Source: RGIG4079 sp045646905 | GTDB taxonomy: Bacteria > Bacteroidota > Bacteroidia > Bacteroidales > Muribaculaceae | DNA: 64,000 nucleotides | Direction of reading: 5' to 3' | Assembly: GCA_045646905.1 (NCBI GenBank) | Contig: JAZRLP010000007.1 | Span: 13,209 to 77,208, forward strand | Shown: piece by piece, positions 27,176 to 36,794 of the stretch | Numbering within the stretch: position 1 is the stretch's first letter | How the letters are laid out: each line of letters starts with the position of its first letter | Notes under the pieces: model-generated | Databases searched by the model: none | Told to the model about the DNA's origin: nothing | The model's input: the letters and a program-made list of their open reading frames with translations, nothing else | Program-made: the position numbers and the translations under genes

Positions 27176-28201
27176 TTATATCAATTCCACGAGACGGTTG
27201 ATGTCGGCGTAGGATGTTGACCAAGAGGTGACGAAGCGCACGATGGAGTGGGTTTTGCCTGGAGGTCCCCATAGCTCGAAACTTGCGTGTTGTTTTAGTC
27301 GGTCGATGAGGTCGTTGGGGAGTCGGAAGAATTGTTGGTTTGTGGGAGAGTCCACAACGATGTCATATCCTCGTGCAAAGAATTCGTCTTTGAGTGTCAT
27401 GGCAAGTTCCACGGCATATCGGCCTATATTTAGGTATAAATGGTTAGAAAATAGGGCTGAAAACTGTAAACCTAATAGTCGGCCTTTGGCAAGGAGTGCT
27501 CCATGTTGTTTTATGAGAGGAGTCATGTTTTTGAGGAGTGAGGGGTTGGTGACCACAACCGCCTCTCCCATTAATGCTCCCATCTTGGTGCCTCCGATGT
27601 AGAACACATCGGCCAATCGAGCGATATCTCGAAGCGTTACATTGCCATTTTTAGCGGCAAGTCCATATCCCAATCGTGCTCCGTCGATGTAGAGGGGGAT
27701 TTGTGCATCGTGACACACTTGACTCAATGCTTCGAGTTCGGATAGAGTATATACAGTGCCATATTCGGTGGGGAACGATATATACAACATACCTGGGGCG
27801 ACCATGTGGAGGAATGTTTCATCGCGGTAAAACTCTTCGATGTATTGTTCGACTTCGTCGGCCCACACTTTGCCCTCGTGTTGGGGTAGGGTGAGCACTT
27901 TGTGCCCAGTAGCTTCAATGGCTCCGGCTTCGTGCACATTGATATGTGCACTTTCGGGCGCTAATACTCCCTCATGTCGAGCCAATATGCCGTCAATTAT
28001 GGTGGCATTTGTTTGAGTGCCGCCAACCATAAAAAATACTTGTGCTTTGGGTGCTCCACATGCTTCACGAATGAGGTCGATGGCTCGCTCGGTGTAATGG
28101 TCGCAACCGTAACCCACTGTGTGCTCGAGATTTGTGTCGATGAGGCGTTGCAACACATCGGGGTGTGCACCAGCCATATAGTCAGAGTCGAAGTATATCA
28201 T
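27176..28201 (-). CDS. ltaE: Low-specificity L-threonine aldolase
   Basis: PLP-dependent enzyme that cleaves L-threonine and L-allo-threonine to glycine and acetaldehyde. The 341 residues show the fold type I aldolase pattern: VGGTQTN near 59-65, YIDGARLGYG at 171-180 and the PLP lysine Lys206 in GGTKMG. Length and motifs are normal for bacterial LtaE. A minus-strand -7 box TATCTTTG at 28226-28233 lies 24 bases before the ATG, giving a short leader. Confidence 0.92.
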   Translation of the reverse strand: MIYFDSDYMAGAHPDVLQRLIDTNLEHTVGYGCDHYTERAIDLIREACGAPKAQVFFMVGGTQTNATIIDGILARHEGVLAPESAHINVHEAGAIEATGHKVLTLPQHEGKVWADEVEQYIEEFYRDETFLHMVAPGMLYISFPTEYGTVYTLSELEALSQVCHDAQIPLYIDGARLGYGLAAKNGNVTLRDIARLADVFYIGGTKMGALMGEAVVVTNPSLLKNMTPLIKQHGALLAKGRLLGLQFSALFSNHLYLNIGRYAVELAMTLKDEFFARGYDIVVDSPTNQQFFRLPNDLIDRLKQHASFELWGPPGKTHSIVRFVTSWSTSYADINRLVELI

Positions 28202-28329
28202 GATGTTGATTTATTTATAATTACACAAAGATATAAAATTAGGTTAATAAAACGAGTGAAATTTTGCTCTTTTTGTAATCACGAAAATAATTGCTAATTT
28301 TGAGGGTAGAAAATAAAAAACAATACTAT

Positions 28330-30354
28330 ATGAAAAGAATGATAAAACGATTAGTGTTAGCGATTATGATTGCGATGAGTGTGAATAATATTAGTGCAAA
28401 GGTTATTGATGATGCCAAGGTGACCGATGTGGTGGGGCAAATGACTGCCGATGATGCATCGATTGATGGCAAGTTGTTGCAACGAGGAGCACGCCAAGTG
28501 GCTGCTCTTTGGCAAGAAACCGATGGATCGGCCGAGGAGTTTGTGCAGTTTGTGAAAGAGAACTATGTTGCTTCGCCCGAGGCGCGTCGTGAGTTATTTG
28601 ACAAGTTGAGCAAGGCCTATGAAGTGTTGCTCGGCACACAAAATCAAGTGGCAATCGAGTTGAGCCTTCCTACAATTCTTGCTGGTCCTGAGCCTACAAA
28701 TATCGACTATATTATGAGCGCGTTTAATCCATATTCGCACTTGTGGAATGATCTTTATGAAAACAAGGTGGCGTTTATCACTATACTCAATTTCCCCAAC
28801 TTTACGCTTGCCGAGAAGAACGAAATGGGTGGCGCATGGAGTCGCGAGGAGTGGGCTTATGCTCGCATGGGAGATATGTTTACCTCGCGAGTGCCTGCTG
28901 CGCTAAACAAGGAGGCTGCACAAGCCAATGCCGATGCCGAAAACTATATCGCATCATACAACATCATGATGGGACACTTGCTCGACAAGAAAGGGAATAA
29001 ATTGTTCCCTGAAAATATGGTGTTGCTTTCGCACTGGAATCTACGCGATGAGATTAAGTCAAATTATGCCAATCTTCCCAACGCTCGCGAAAAGCAAGAG
29101 ATGATTTATGAAGTGATGCAACATATCATTGCCGGAACTATTCCTCAAGAGGTAATAAACAATGCGGCATATGACTGGGCTCCTTATAGCAATCGCACAT
29201 GGAAAGATGGGGCAGAGGTGACTTTGGCTGCCGAAGATACTCGCCGTTATGAACGCATATTGGCTCACTACAAAACAATGGTGAAGGTGGATAAATATGA
29301 GCCACAATCGCCCACTGGTATTGCTCGCAACTTTGATGGTGGTATGGAGATAGCACCCGAAGAGATTGAGGCATTGTTTGTCAATCTCATTTCATCGCCA
29401 CAAGTGAAAAAAGTGGGCAAATTGATCAAGAAACGCCTTGGACGCGACCTTCGCCCTTACGATATATGGTATGACGGATTTAAGAGCCGTAGCACAATCT
29501 CGGAAGATGACCTCACAGCACAAACTCGTGCTAAATATCCTATTCCCGAAGCATTTGAAGCCGATATGGCACGCATGCTCGTTGACTTGGGCTTTGTTCA
29601 AAAAGATGCAGATTTCATTGCAAGTAAAATCAAGGTAGAGGGTGCTCGTGGTTCGGGTCATGCATGGGGTGCAGTTGGTCGTTGGGAACGCTCACTCCTT
29701 CGCACTCGCATAGGTGCCGATGGTATGGACTACAAGGGGTATAACATTGCCGTTCACGAGTTTGGTCATAATGTGGAACAAACAATCGACTTATATCTAA
29801 TTGATAATTTTATGATGGCCGGAGTGCCTAACACCGGATTTACCGAAGCATTGGCATTTGTGTTCCAAAAACGCGACCTCGGTTTGCTCGGCTATGACCA
29901 AAAGATTGATGATAACACTACGCTCGACATCTTCTGGGGACTTTACGAAATCATGGGTGTCTCGCTCGTTGATATGAAAGTGTGGCAATGGCTATATGCT
30001 CACCCCCAAGCAACTGCGGCCGACCTTCGCGACGCAACAATCGCGATAGCCAAAGAGGTGTGGAACAAGTATTATCAACCTGTGCTTGGCGAGAAAGATT
30101 CTCCCATCTTGGCAGTATATTCTCATATGGTAAATTCGCCAATGTATCTCCCCAACTACCCATTGGGCCATATCATTGAGTTCCAACTCGAAGAGCATTT
30201 CGCAAAATGTGCCGATAAAAAAGCCTTTGCCGATGAACTTATGCGCATCTATAAACTCGGTCGCTTAACTCCTAACCACTGGATGCAACAAGCCGTAGGC
30301 TCAACCATCAGCACCGACCCCATCCTCAACGCCGTGGATAGGATAGTGAAATAG
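28330..30354 (+). CDS. Exported zinc metallopeptidase (gluzincin, M3/M2-like)
   Basis: The 674 residues start with a signal peptide (MKRMIKRLVLAIMIAMSV, cleaved near ISA). The zinc site HEFGHN begins at residue 476, with a probable third ligand Glu 26 residues after the second His, in GFTEALAF; this arrangement fits M3/M2-type gluzincins. The N-terminal 470 residues are mostly helical. Probably a periplasmic oligopeptidase or carboxypeptidase. ATG 28330 is chosen; the frame opens 13 codons earlier, within the -7 box TAATTTTG (28295-28302). Exact subfamily uncertain. Confidence 0.85.
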   Translation: MKRMIKRLVLAIMIAMSVNNISAKVIDDAKVTDVVGQMTADDASIDGKLLQRGARQVAALWQETDGSAEEFVQFVKENYVASPEARRELFDKLSKAYEVLLGTQNQVAIELSLPTILAGPEPTNIDYIMSAFNPYSHLWNDLYENKVAFITILNFPNFTLAEKNEMGGAWSREEWAYARMGDMFTSRVPAALNKEAAQANADAENYIASYNIMMGHLLDKKGNKLFPENMVLLSHWNLRDEIKSNYANLPNAREKQEMIYEVMQHIIAGTIPQEVINNAAYDWAPYSNRTWKDGAEVTLAAEDTRRYERILAHYKTMVKVDKYEPQSPTGIARNFDGGMEIAPEEIEALFVNLISSPQVKKVGKLIKKRLGRDLRPYDIWYDGFKSRSTISEDDLTAQTRAKYPIPEAFEADMARMLVDLGFVQKDADFIASKIKVEGARGSGHAWGAVGRWERSLLRTRIGADGMDYKGYNIAVHEFGHNVEQTIDLYLIDNFMMAGVPNTGFTEALAFVFQKRDLGLLGYDQKIDDNTTLDIFWGLYEIMGVSLVDMKVWQWLYAHPQATAADLRDATIAIAKEVWNKYYQPVLGEKDSPILAVYSHMVNSPMYLPNYPLGHIIEFQLEEHFAKCADKKAFADELMRIYKLGRLTPNHWMQQAVGSTISTDPILNAVDRIVK

Positions 30355-30370
30355 AAAAGGAAAAAGGAGA

Positions 30371-30473
30371 AATTTAGACAGAAAGACAGAAGTCTACATA
30401 ATGACAGAATTATATTTTTTGCTAAACTAACTCAAAACTTATGTTCATTCTGCCCATTGTGTCATTCTGTCGA
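30371..30473. repeat. 103-base repeat unit, copy A
   Basis: Begins ATTTAGACAGAAAGACAG and ends TGTGTCATTCTGTCGAA. The ends form imperfect inverted repeats (about 11 of 13 bases). Copy B at 30548 has the same length and differs at about six positions. Noncoding and MITE-like or REP-like in form. Confidence 0.8.
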
Positions 30474-30501
30474 ATTATTGGTGCGATGTTGCCACCCAAC
30501 T

Positions 30502-30544
30502 CTCCTCCTAAGATAGGAGGAGTACCCCGAAGGGGGGAGGTGGT
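30502..30544. repeat. GGAGGAGT/GGAGGTGG repeat, copy 1
   Basis: CTCCTCCT and AGGAGGAG form a hairpin, followed by TACCCCGAAGGGGGGAGGTGGT. Two more copies lie near 45 kb in opposite orientations. Confidence 0.75.
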
Positions 30545-30547
30545 ATG

Positions 30548-30650
30548 ATTTAGACAGAAAGACAGAAATATTCATAATGACAGAAATATATTTTTTGCTA
30601 AACTAAATCAAAATTTATGTTCATTCTGCCCATTGTGTCATTCTGTCGAA
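30548..30650. repeat. 103-base repeat unit, copy B
   Basis: Direct repeat of copy A with equal length and about 94% identity by eye. It starts 75 bases after copy A ends. Confidence 0.8.
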
Positions 30651-30693
30651 AGATATTAGGATTAAGGACAGACAGAGCATAATAACAAATCAA

Positions 30694-30719
30694 AAGGGAG
30701 CTCCTTGCGGGGCTCCCTT
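30694..30719 (-). terminator. glnA terminator
   Basis: Eleven-pair stem AAGGGAGCTCC with GGGGCTCCCTT (two G-U pairs) and a TTGC loop. On the minus strand it is followed by TTTTGATTTG. Lies 30 bases after the glnA stop. Confidence 0.85.
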
Positions 30720-30748
30720 GATTATTGTTGAGTTGTCGTGAAACGCAA

Positions 30749-32251
30749 TTAACCGCAGTGGAAGTAGCGTTTTACGATGTTGAGCATTTCTTCGTTGTTG
30801 CCTTCGATGTCTTTGCGTAGAGTGAGGTCGTTGTATGAACGAAGTTTGTTGATAATGCCGTTAATCATCGCAGGGCTAAACACATTGTATTTTTCAAATA
30901 CTTCGCGTTGGCGTTCGAGACAGTCGGCCGAAGCAGCACAACTGTCGGGAAGTTGATCCAAAGTGCTGAGTTTGTCGGCATTCTCTTCCTTATGAATGTT
31001 TACATTCACATATGTTTTTTCGGCAATTTCCAATGCGTTTTCGAGTTCGAAACCATGACGACAAGCAACAGCAAGACCAGCAATGAGTTGGTAGATGTCG
31101 GCCGAGCCGTCGGGTGAACGCATTTCGACAGTTTGTTTTTGAGATGTATCGTAGTTGCTTGGACCTTCGAGAGGGTTAGCGAGTTGACACATATCGGCTT
31201 TAGCGGCCCATCCGAGTGGCACACGCACCAATACCGAACGGTTGCGGTCGCCCCAACATACATTGGTTGGTGCTTCTTGGTGAGGCACAAGACGGAAGTA
31301 AGAAGTTGGGTTGGTGTTACCGAATGCAGTGATTGAAGGAGCGAGTTCCATCATACCAGCGATTGCTTTGCGAGCAGTAGCCGAAAGCACTCCACCATTG
31401 AGCATTTGGTTTTGACCATCTTTCACAATGCGCATATGAACATGGAGACCCGAACCAGCTTTTCCCACAGTGATTTTAGGAGCGAAGGTGATGTCGTAGC
31501 CCAATTGATATGCGAGGTTGCGAATAATCCATTTAGCCACCATAAGTTGGTCGGCAGCATCTTTAGCATTTACAGGCAAGAACTCGATTTCGTTTTGCTC
31601 ATAAATCATGCCATCGATAGTGAAGTTACCCACTTCAGAGTGTCCATATTTGATTTGTCCACCAGCTTGAGCGATGTAGGCCATACATTGAGTGCGGAAC
31701 TCGTTGAATTTAGCGTAAGGAGCCGATTCGTGATAACCCTTTTGGTCGGTAGCAGGGAACATTTCATCATCGGGAGCGATAACATAATATTCCAATTCGC
31801 CCATTGCTTGGAATTCCATGCCAGTAACTTCGTTAAACGCCTTGCACGCTTTGTGAAGAGTGTTTTCGGGAGAACTTTCAAGAGGTTCGCCATCTTTATT
31901 GAAGTAAGAGCAGAGCATTGAGAGGGTAGGGATTTCGGCAAATGGGTCGAGGAATGCAGTAGAGAAGCGTGGCAACACATAAAGGTCGCTACTTCCTGCT
32001 TCGATAAATGGGAAAAGGCTTGAACCGTCAACGCGTTCACCACAAGTGAGAATTGCATCGAGATAAGCCAAATTGTTGATTACAAAATTCAAAGTTTTCA
32101 AACGACCATCACCAGCAGGATACATAAAGTTGACCATGCGAATTTCGTTTTCGGTGATGAAGCGAATGATGTCGGCTTTAGTAAATTCTTTGGCAGGTTT
32201 GCCAAGATAAGCCACAACCCTATTAGGGTTCAAAGCAAGTTCTTTATCCAT
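30749..32251 (-). CDS. glnA: Glutamine synthetase, about 500 residues
   Basis: Makes glutamine from glutamate, ammonia and ATP. The 500-residue length and motifs fit a GSI-type enzyme: ERVDGSSLFPFIEAGSSDLYVLP near 72-94, GELEYYV with the metal-binding Glu, GSGLHVHM, and the ATP-binding NPTSYFRLVPHQEAPTNVCWG. The end of the C-terminal domain (MLNIVKRYFHCG) lacks an obvious Tyr adenylylation loop. The -7 box TAAATTTG on the minus strand at 32297-32304 gives a leader of about 40 bases. It diverges from the amidase-ior operon. Confidence 0.93.
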   Translation of the reverse strand: MDKELALNPNRVVAYLGKPAKEFTKADIIRFITENEIRMVNFMYPAGDGRLKTLNFVINNLAYLDAILTCGERVDGSSLFPFIEAGSSDLYVLPRFSTAFLDPFAEIPTLSMLCSYFNKDGEPLESSPENTLHKACKAFNEVTGMEFQAMGELEYYVIAPDDEMFPATDQKGYHESAPYAKFNEFRTQCMAYIAQAGGQIKYGHSEVGNFTIDGMIYEQNEIEFLPVNAKDAADQLMVAKWIIRNLAYQLGYDITFAPKITVGKAGSGLHVHMRIVKDGQNQMLNGGVLSATARKAIAGMMELAPSITAFGNTNPTSYFRLVPHQEAPTNVCWGDRNRSVLVRVPLGWAAKADMCQLANPLEGPSNYDTSQKQTVEMRSPDGSADIYQLIAGLAVACRHGFELENALEIAEKTYVNVNIHKEENADKLSTLDQLPDSCAASADCLERQREVFEKYNVFSPAMINGIINKLRSYNDLTLRKDIEGNNEEMLNIVKRYFHCG

Positions 32252-32462
32252 AAGATATATATGTTAGTTATAATTATTATCTATGTTTTCAAACTGCAAA
32301 TTTAAATAATTGCCATTAAATTCACAATTGATTAAGTATTTTTCTGCACACGATAGGGTTGTTTTTATGTTTTATTATCGCAAAAAATGCGTTTTGGTTG
32401 CAATTTGTGATAATTTTTGCAATTTTATTATCAAAAAGTTAGTAGAATATTGCGAAAATCAG

Positions 32463-32470
32463 TATATTTG
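32463..32470 (+). promoter_or_regulatory. -7 box of the amidase-ior operon
   Basis: TATATTTG, 19 bases upstream of the first gene's ATG at 32490. No other promoter is evident before the terminator at 38545, so six genes may share this transcript. Confidence 0.55.
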
Positions 32471-32489
32471 CAATCTAAATATATATATG

Positions 32490-33239
32490 ATGAAAATAAC
32501 GATACTACAACGCGATATAGTTTGGGCCGATACAGCGCTCAATGTGGCTCGTGCCGATGAGGCTATTGACCGAAATGCTGGGGCCGACCTTTATGTGTTG
32601 CCCGAAATGTTCTCAACAGGTTTTTGTATTCACCCCGAGGGGATTGCCGAGAGTGCCGATAGTGATACACTCAAATGGATGAAGCAAAAGGCTGCTGCAA
32701 CGGGTGCTGCTATTGCCGGAAGTGTGGCAGTGGAGCAAGATGGTAAATTCTACAATCGATTCTATTTTGTGAAGCCCAATGGGGAGGTCGCTTTTTATGA
32801 CAAAAAACACCTGTTCACCTATGGGGGTGAGCATAAACGATTCACAGCCGGCGATAGTCGTGTGATAGTGGAGTGGAAAGGTGTACGCATTTTGCTTGAA
32901 GTGTGCTACGACCTTCGTTTCCCCATATGGTCGCGCAATCGTGGCGACTACGATATGATACTTTATGTGGCAAGTTGGCCCACACCACGCGTGGGTGCAT
33001 GGAGTGCGTTGTTGGTGGCTCGTGCTATTGAAAATCAATGCTATGTGGCAGGTGTGAATCGTGTAGGCACCGACCCCACATGTGAGTATTGTGGTGGCAG
33101 TGTTGTTATTGACCCATATGGCAAAACGATTGCTGCGTGTGCGATGGGTGAAGAATGTGAAGCATCGGCCGAGGTTGATATGGCAATGTTGGAGGCTTTC
33201 CGTGAAAAATTCCCTGCACTCAACGATGCCGATATTTGA
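32490..33239 (+). CDS. Nitrilase-family amidase (omega-amidase-like)
   Basis: Carbon-nitrogen hydrolase of 249 residues with the full catalytic triad: Glu39 in LPEMFSTG, Lys105 in YDKKHLF and Cys139 in LEVCYDLRFP. This pattern and length fit omega-amidase/YafV (Nit2-like) enzymes, which hydrolyse the keto-acid amides formed when glutamine or asparagine is the amino donor in transamination. That would suit the aminotransferase 2 kb downstream. Two adjacent ATGs (32487 and 32490) precede the family start MKITILQ. The open frame extends further left but has no promoter support. Confidence 0.9.
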   Translation: MKITILQRDIVWADTALNVARADEAIDRNAGADLYVLPEMFSTGFCIHPEGIAESADSDTLKWMKQKAAATGAAIAGSVAVEQDGKFYNRFYFVKPNGEVAFYDKKHLFTYGGEHKRFTAGDSRVIVEWKGVRILLEVCYDLRFPIWSRNRGDYDMILYVASWPTPRVGAWSALLVARAIENQCYVAGVNRVGTDPTCEYCGGSVVIDPYGKTIAACAMGEECEASAEVDMAMLEAFREKFPALNDADI

Positions 33240-33267
33240 TTAGAAAAATAAAAAAACGATATAAATT

Positions 33268-34866
33268 ATGATTGAACGCAAACTTTTATTGGGCGATGAG
33301 GCGATAGCATTAGGTGCTATCCATGCCGGCATTAGTGGTGTATATGCCTATCCCGGCACACCATCGACCGAAATTACCGAATATATCCAAGGTAATGCTC
33401 CCGCGGTGCGTAGCCGTTGGTGTACAAACGAAAAAACAGCCATGGAGGCAGCATTGGGTATGTCATATGCTGGCAAGCGTGCGCTTGTGTGTATGAAACA
33501 TGTGGGTATGAATGTGGCTGCCGATGCATTTGTCAACTCGGGTATCACAGGTGTGAATGGTGGTTTGGTGGTGCTTGCTGCCGACGACCCATCGATGCAC
33601 TCGTCGCAAAATGAGCAAGACTCTCGTTACTATGGCAAATTCACTATGATTCCTATTCTTGAGCCTTCGACTCAACAAGAGGCTTATGAAATGATGAAAT
33701 ATGCCTATGAACTATCGGAGCAATTGCGATTGCCAGTGTTGATGCGTGTAGTTACCCGTTTGGCTCACTCGCGTGCTGGTGTTGAGGTGAAAGCACCTAT
33801 GGCACAAAATGCGCTTAACCCCGATAATGAACGCGCTCATTGGGTGTTGTTACCTGGCAATGCTCGCCGTCAATATGCGGCGTTGGTTGAAAAACAACCA
33901 CAACTTGTGGCAAGTGCCGAGGCTTCTCCATTCAATAAAAAAGTTGCTGGCGAAGGCAAGGCTAAACTTGGTGTTGTGGCTTGTGGTATCGCCTACAATT
34001 ATGTAATGGAAAATAATCCTCAACAACTTGGCGTGAAGGTGTTGAAGGTTTCGCAATATCCTATCCCCGAAGCATCAATCAAGGCGTTGGCCAATGAATG
34101 CGATGCAATACTTGTGGCCGAAGATGGTCAGCCATTGGTTGAGGAGCAAGTGAAGGGTTTGCTTGGCGCTGACTATGTGTTGAAAGGTCGATTGACAGGT
34201 GATTTGCCACGAACAGGCGAATTGACTCCCGACTGCGTGGGTGCTGCTCTTGGAGTGACACTCCCTCAAGCATATGCATCGGCTCAAAACTTAATGCCTC
34301 GTCCACCCGCGTTGTGTCAAGGTTGTGGACACCGTGATGTGTATGACGCGCTCAATAAAGTGGCTGCCGAGTATGCCGATGCTCGCATCTTTGGCGATAT
34401 AGGTTGCTATACGCTTGGAGCATTGCCTCCATTCCGTGCAATCGATAGTTGTGTTGACATGGGTGCATCAATCACTATGGCTAAAGGGGCTGCCGATGCT
34501 GGTGTGTTCCCCGCAATTGCTGTGATTGGCGACTCTACATTTACACACTCGGGTATGACCGGATTGCTTGATGCCGTAAACGATAACGCTAATATCACAG
34601 TGGTGCTTTCTGACAACCTCACAACAGCGATGACAGGTGGTCAAGATTCGGCTGGTACTAATAAGTTTGAGGCAATATGCCTCGGACTTGGTGTTGCTCC
34701 CGAGCATGTGCGTGTGGTAGTTCCTCTACCCAAAAATATGGAAGAAATCACTCGCATCATTCGTGAAGAGATTGAATATAAAGGGGTGTCGGTAATCATT
34801 CCTCGTCGTGAATGTATCCAAACACTCAGTCGCAAACTTCGTAAACAAAAGGCTCAACAACAATGA
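33268..34866 (+). CDS. iorA: Indolepyruvate oxidoreductase, alpha subunit
   Basis: Thiamine-pyrophosphate subunit that converts aryl-pyruvates and CoA to aryl-acyl-CoA, with electrons to a ferredoxin; the reaction can run backwards in anaerobes. N-terminal pyrimidine-binding part: GVYAYPGTPSTEITEYI and ALGMSYAGKRALVCMKHVGMN. C-terminal TPP part: CQGCGHRD, FGDIGCYTLGALPPF, GDSTFTHSG. At 532 residues it lacks the C-terminal 2[4Fe-4S] ferredoxin domain of the longer archaeal-type IorA. It overlaps iorB by 4 bases. Confidence 0.93.
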   Translation: MIERKLLLGDEAIALGAIHAGISGVYAYPGTPSTEITEYIQGNAPAVRSRWCTNEKTAMEAALGMSYAGKRALVCMKHVGMNVAADAFVNSGITGVNGGLVVLAADDPSMHSSQNEQDSRYYGKFTMIPILEPSTQQEAYEMMKYAYELSEQLRLPVLMRVVTRLAHSRAGVEVKAPMAQNALNPDNERAHWVLLPGNARRQYAALVEKQPQLVASAEASPFNKKVAGEGKAKLGVVACGIAYNYVMENNPQQLGVKVLKVSQYPIPEASIKALANECDAILVAEDGQPLVEEQVKGLLGADYVLKGRLTGDLPRTGELTPDCVGAALGVTLPQAYASAQNLMPRPPALCQGCGHRDVYDALNKVAAEYADARIFGDIGCYTLGALPPFRAIDSCVDMGASITMAKGAADAGVFPAIAVIGDSTFTHSGMTGLLDAVNDNANITVVLSDNLTTAMTGGQDSAGTNKFEAICLGLGVAPEHVRVVVPLPKNMEEITRIIREEIEYKGVSVIIPRRECIQTLSRKLRKQKAQQQ

Positions 34867-35438
34867 AAAAAGATATAATATTAGCCGGCGTGGGAGGTCA
34901 AGGAATTCTCACTATCGCCACAATCATAGGTGATGCCGCTGCGGTGGCCGGATTGAGTTTGAAACAAGCCGAAGTGCATGGCATGAGTCAACGCGGAGGC
35001 GATGTGCAATCTAATCTTCGCCTATCAACCGATGAAATCTATTCCGATTTGATTAAAGAGGGTGCTGCCGACTTGATTATCTCAATGGAACCAATGGAAG
35101 CATTGCGCTATTTGACTTATCTCGACAAAGAAGGGTGGGTGGTGACTTCATCGCATCCGTTCAAAAATATCCCCAACTATCCCGAAGAAGAGGCATTGAT
35201 GAACGAACTTAATAGTTTGCCACATGTGGCAGCATTGCCCATCGAGGATGTTGCTAAAGAAAATAGTATGCCCAAGAGTGCCAATGTGATATTGCTCGGT
35301 ATGGCAGCTCGTTATATCGAGATTCTCACTCCCGAGCAGTTGCGCGAAAGCATCGCTCGAGTATTTGCCTCAAAGGGTGAAAAAGTGGTGGAAATGAACC
35401 AACAAGCGTTTGACCTTGGATTAAACGCAGTAAAATAA
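34863..35438 (+). CDS. iorB: Indolepyruvate oxidoreductase, beta subunit
   Basis: Gamma-type subunit of the same 2-oxoacid oxidoreductase; 191 residues. The N-terminal GVGGQGILTIATIIGDAA and the following KQAEVHGMSQRGGDVQSNLRLS are the classic signature of this family. Start ATG overlaps the iorA stop (ATGA), so the two are translationally coupled and made in equal amounts. An aminotransferase gene follows after 13 bases. Confidence 0.94.
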   Translation: MKKDIILAGVGGQGILTIATIIGDAAAVAGLSLKQAEVHGMSQRGGDVQSNLRLSTDEIYSDLIKEGAADLIISMEPMEALRYLTYLDKEGWVVTSSHPFKNIPNYPEEEALMNELNSLPHVAALPIEDVAKENSMPKSANVILLGMAARYIEILTPEQLRESIARVFASKGEKVVEMNQQAFDLGLNAVK

Positions 35439-35451
35439 AAATTTCAAAACG

Positions 35452-36765
35452 ATGAAAATTTTCAGCGAAGAGTTGGTTGCAAAGGCAGTGAAAGAACTTC
35501 ACATTGCCGACCTCTCAAAGGCCACTATTGGCGAGGTGCTTCTTGTGGCTCAATATCTCGAAAAAGAAACGGGAATACCATTTATACGCATGGATCAAGG
35601 CTCTCCAGGACTGCCTGTAAATCAACTTGGCGTGGAGGCCGAAAAAGCCGCGCTCGACCGTGGTGTGGGTTCGCAATATCCTGCAGCTGCTGGTGTGCCC
35701 GAATTGAAATATGAGGCATCGCGATTTGTCAAGGCATTTATGAATGTCGATATTTCGCCTCGCGCGTGTGTCCCCACGGTGGGGAGTGTGGCAGGGTCGT
35801 ATGGCTCGTTTATCGCATGCACTCAACGCACTCCTGGCAAAAACAAAGTGCTTTTTATCGACCCCGGTTTCCCTATCCAAAAGTCGCAGTTGCGCATCAT
35901 AGGTGCCGAGTGGGTTGAGTTTGATATCTATAACTATCGTGGCGAGGCTTTGCGTGAAAAATTGGAGAGCATGATGGCTGGTGGCGATATTGCTGCAATC
36001 GTTTACTCTAACCCTAATAACCCTGCGTGGATATGTCTCGAAGATGCCGAACTCAAGATTATTGGCGAACTTGCCACTAAATATGATGTGATTGTGATGG
36101 AAGATTTGGCTTACTTCTGTATGGACTTCCGTAGCGATATGGGGCACCCATTTGAACCTCCTTATCCTCCCACAGTGGCACATTATACCGATAATTATAT
36201 CTTGATGCTTTCTTCGTCGAAGATATTCAGTTATGCTGGTCAGCGTATGGCGTTGACTTGCATTAGCGACAAATTGTTTGATCGTCAATTCCCTGCATTG
36301 GCCGAGCGTTATAAAGATGCCGGCGTGTTTGGTCAAACTCTCATCGCATCAATCCTATATATGATAACATCGGGCTGCACTGCCTCAACTCAATATGCTT
36401 ATGCCGAGATGTTGCGTCTATCGACCGAGGGTGAAATCAACTTCGTGGAGGATACTCGCGAATATGCTCGCCGTGCCGAAAAGATGAAAAAAATCTTTAC
36501 CGACAATGGTTTCCACATCATTTATGACTATGATGTAACGAAGCAAGTGGGCGATGGTTTCTTCTTTACCATTGGCTATGGCGACTTGAGTGGGGGAGAT
36601 TTGTTGAAAGAGTTGCTCTACTATGGTGTGAGCAGTATTTCGCTCTCTACTACAGGTAGCGACCAACAAGGTGTGCGTGCTTGCACCTCGCGCATGCGCG
36701 ATGACCTTTATGATGTGATGGCTGAGCGTATGAAGGCATTCAACGAAGATCATTCATTGAACTAA
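35452..36765 (+). CDS. Class I/II aminotransferase, probably aromatic
   Basis: PLP enzyme of 437 residues. The PLP lysine is Lys257 in LSSSKIFSYAGQRMAL, preceded by MEDLAYFCMDF and VYSNPNNPAW, the usual cofactor-binding elements of fold type I aminotransferases. Given its place between iorAB and paaK, it most likely interconverts phenylalanine, tyrosine or tryptophan with the matching arylpyruvate (inference from context). Likely amino partners are glutamate or glutamine; the amidase at the head of the operon fits the second. Confidence 0.9.
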   Translation: MKIFSEELVAKAVKELHIADLSKATIGEVLLVAQYLEKETGIPFIRMDQGSPGLPVNQLGVEAEKAALDRGVGSQYPAAAGVPELKYEASRFVKAFMNVDISPRACVPTVGSVAGSYGSFIACTQRTPGKNKVLFIDPGFPIQKSQLRIIGAEWVEFDIYNYRGEALREKLESMMAGGDIAAIVYSNPNNPAWICLEDAELKIIGELATKYDVIVMEDLAYFCMDFRSDMGHPFEPPYPPTVAHYTDNYILMLSSSKIFSYAGQRMALTCISDKLFDRQFPALAERYKDAGVFGQTLIASILYMITSGCTASTQYAYAEMLRLSTEGEINFVEDTREYARRAEKMKKIFTDNGFHIIYDYDVTKQVGDGFFFTIGYGDLSGGDLLKELLYYGVSSISLSTTGSDQQGVRACTSRMRDDLYDVMAERMKAFNEDHSLN

Positions 36766-36794
36766 TAATTAGAACGATATAATACCAATATACA

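Larger units (their letters stand above)
30355..30748. other. Repeat-rich intergenic region
   Basis: 394 bases between the metallopeptidase gene and glnA. They contain two 103-base repeats, a GGAGGAGT-type repeat between them and the glnA terminator. No open frame of interest. Confidence 0.8.

Noticed and set aside
30371..30650. Riboswitch or coding gene in the repeat spacer
   Set aside because: The stretch is explained by two near-identical 103-base noncoding repeats and a further short repeat. No open frame crosses them.
35515..36336. Leftward 273-codon frame
   Set aside because: It lies entirely opposite the aminotransferase gene, whose PLP site and operon position are clear.
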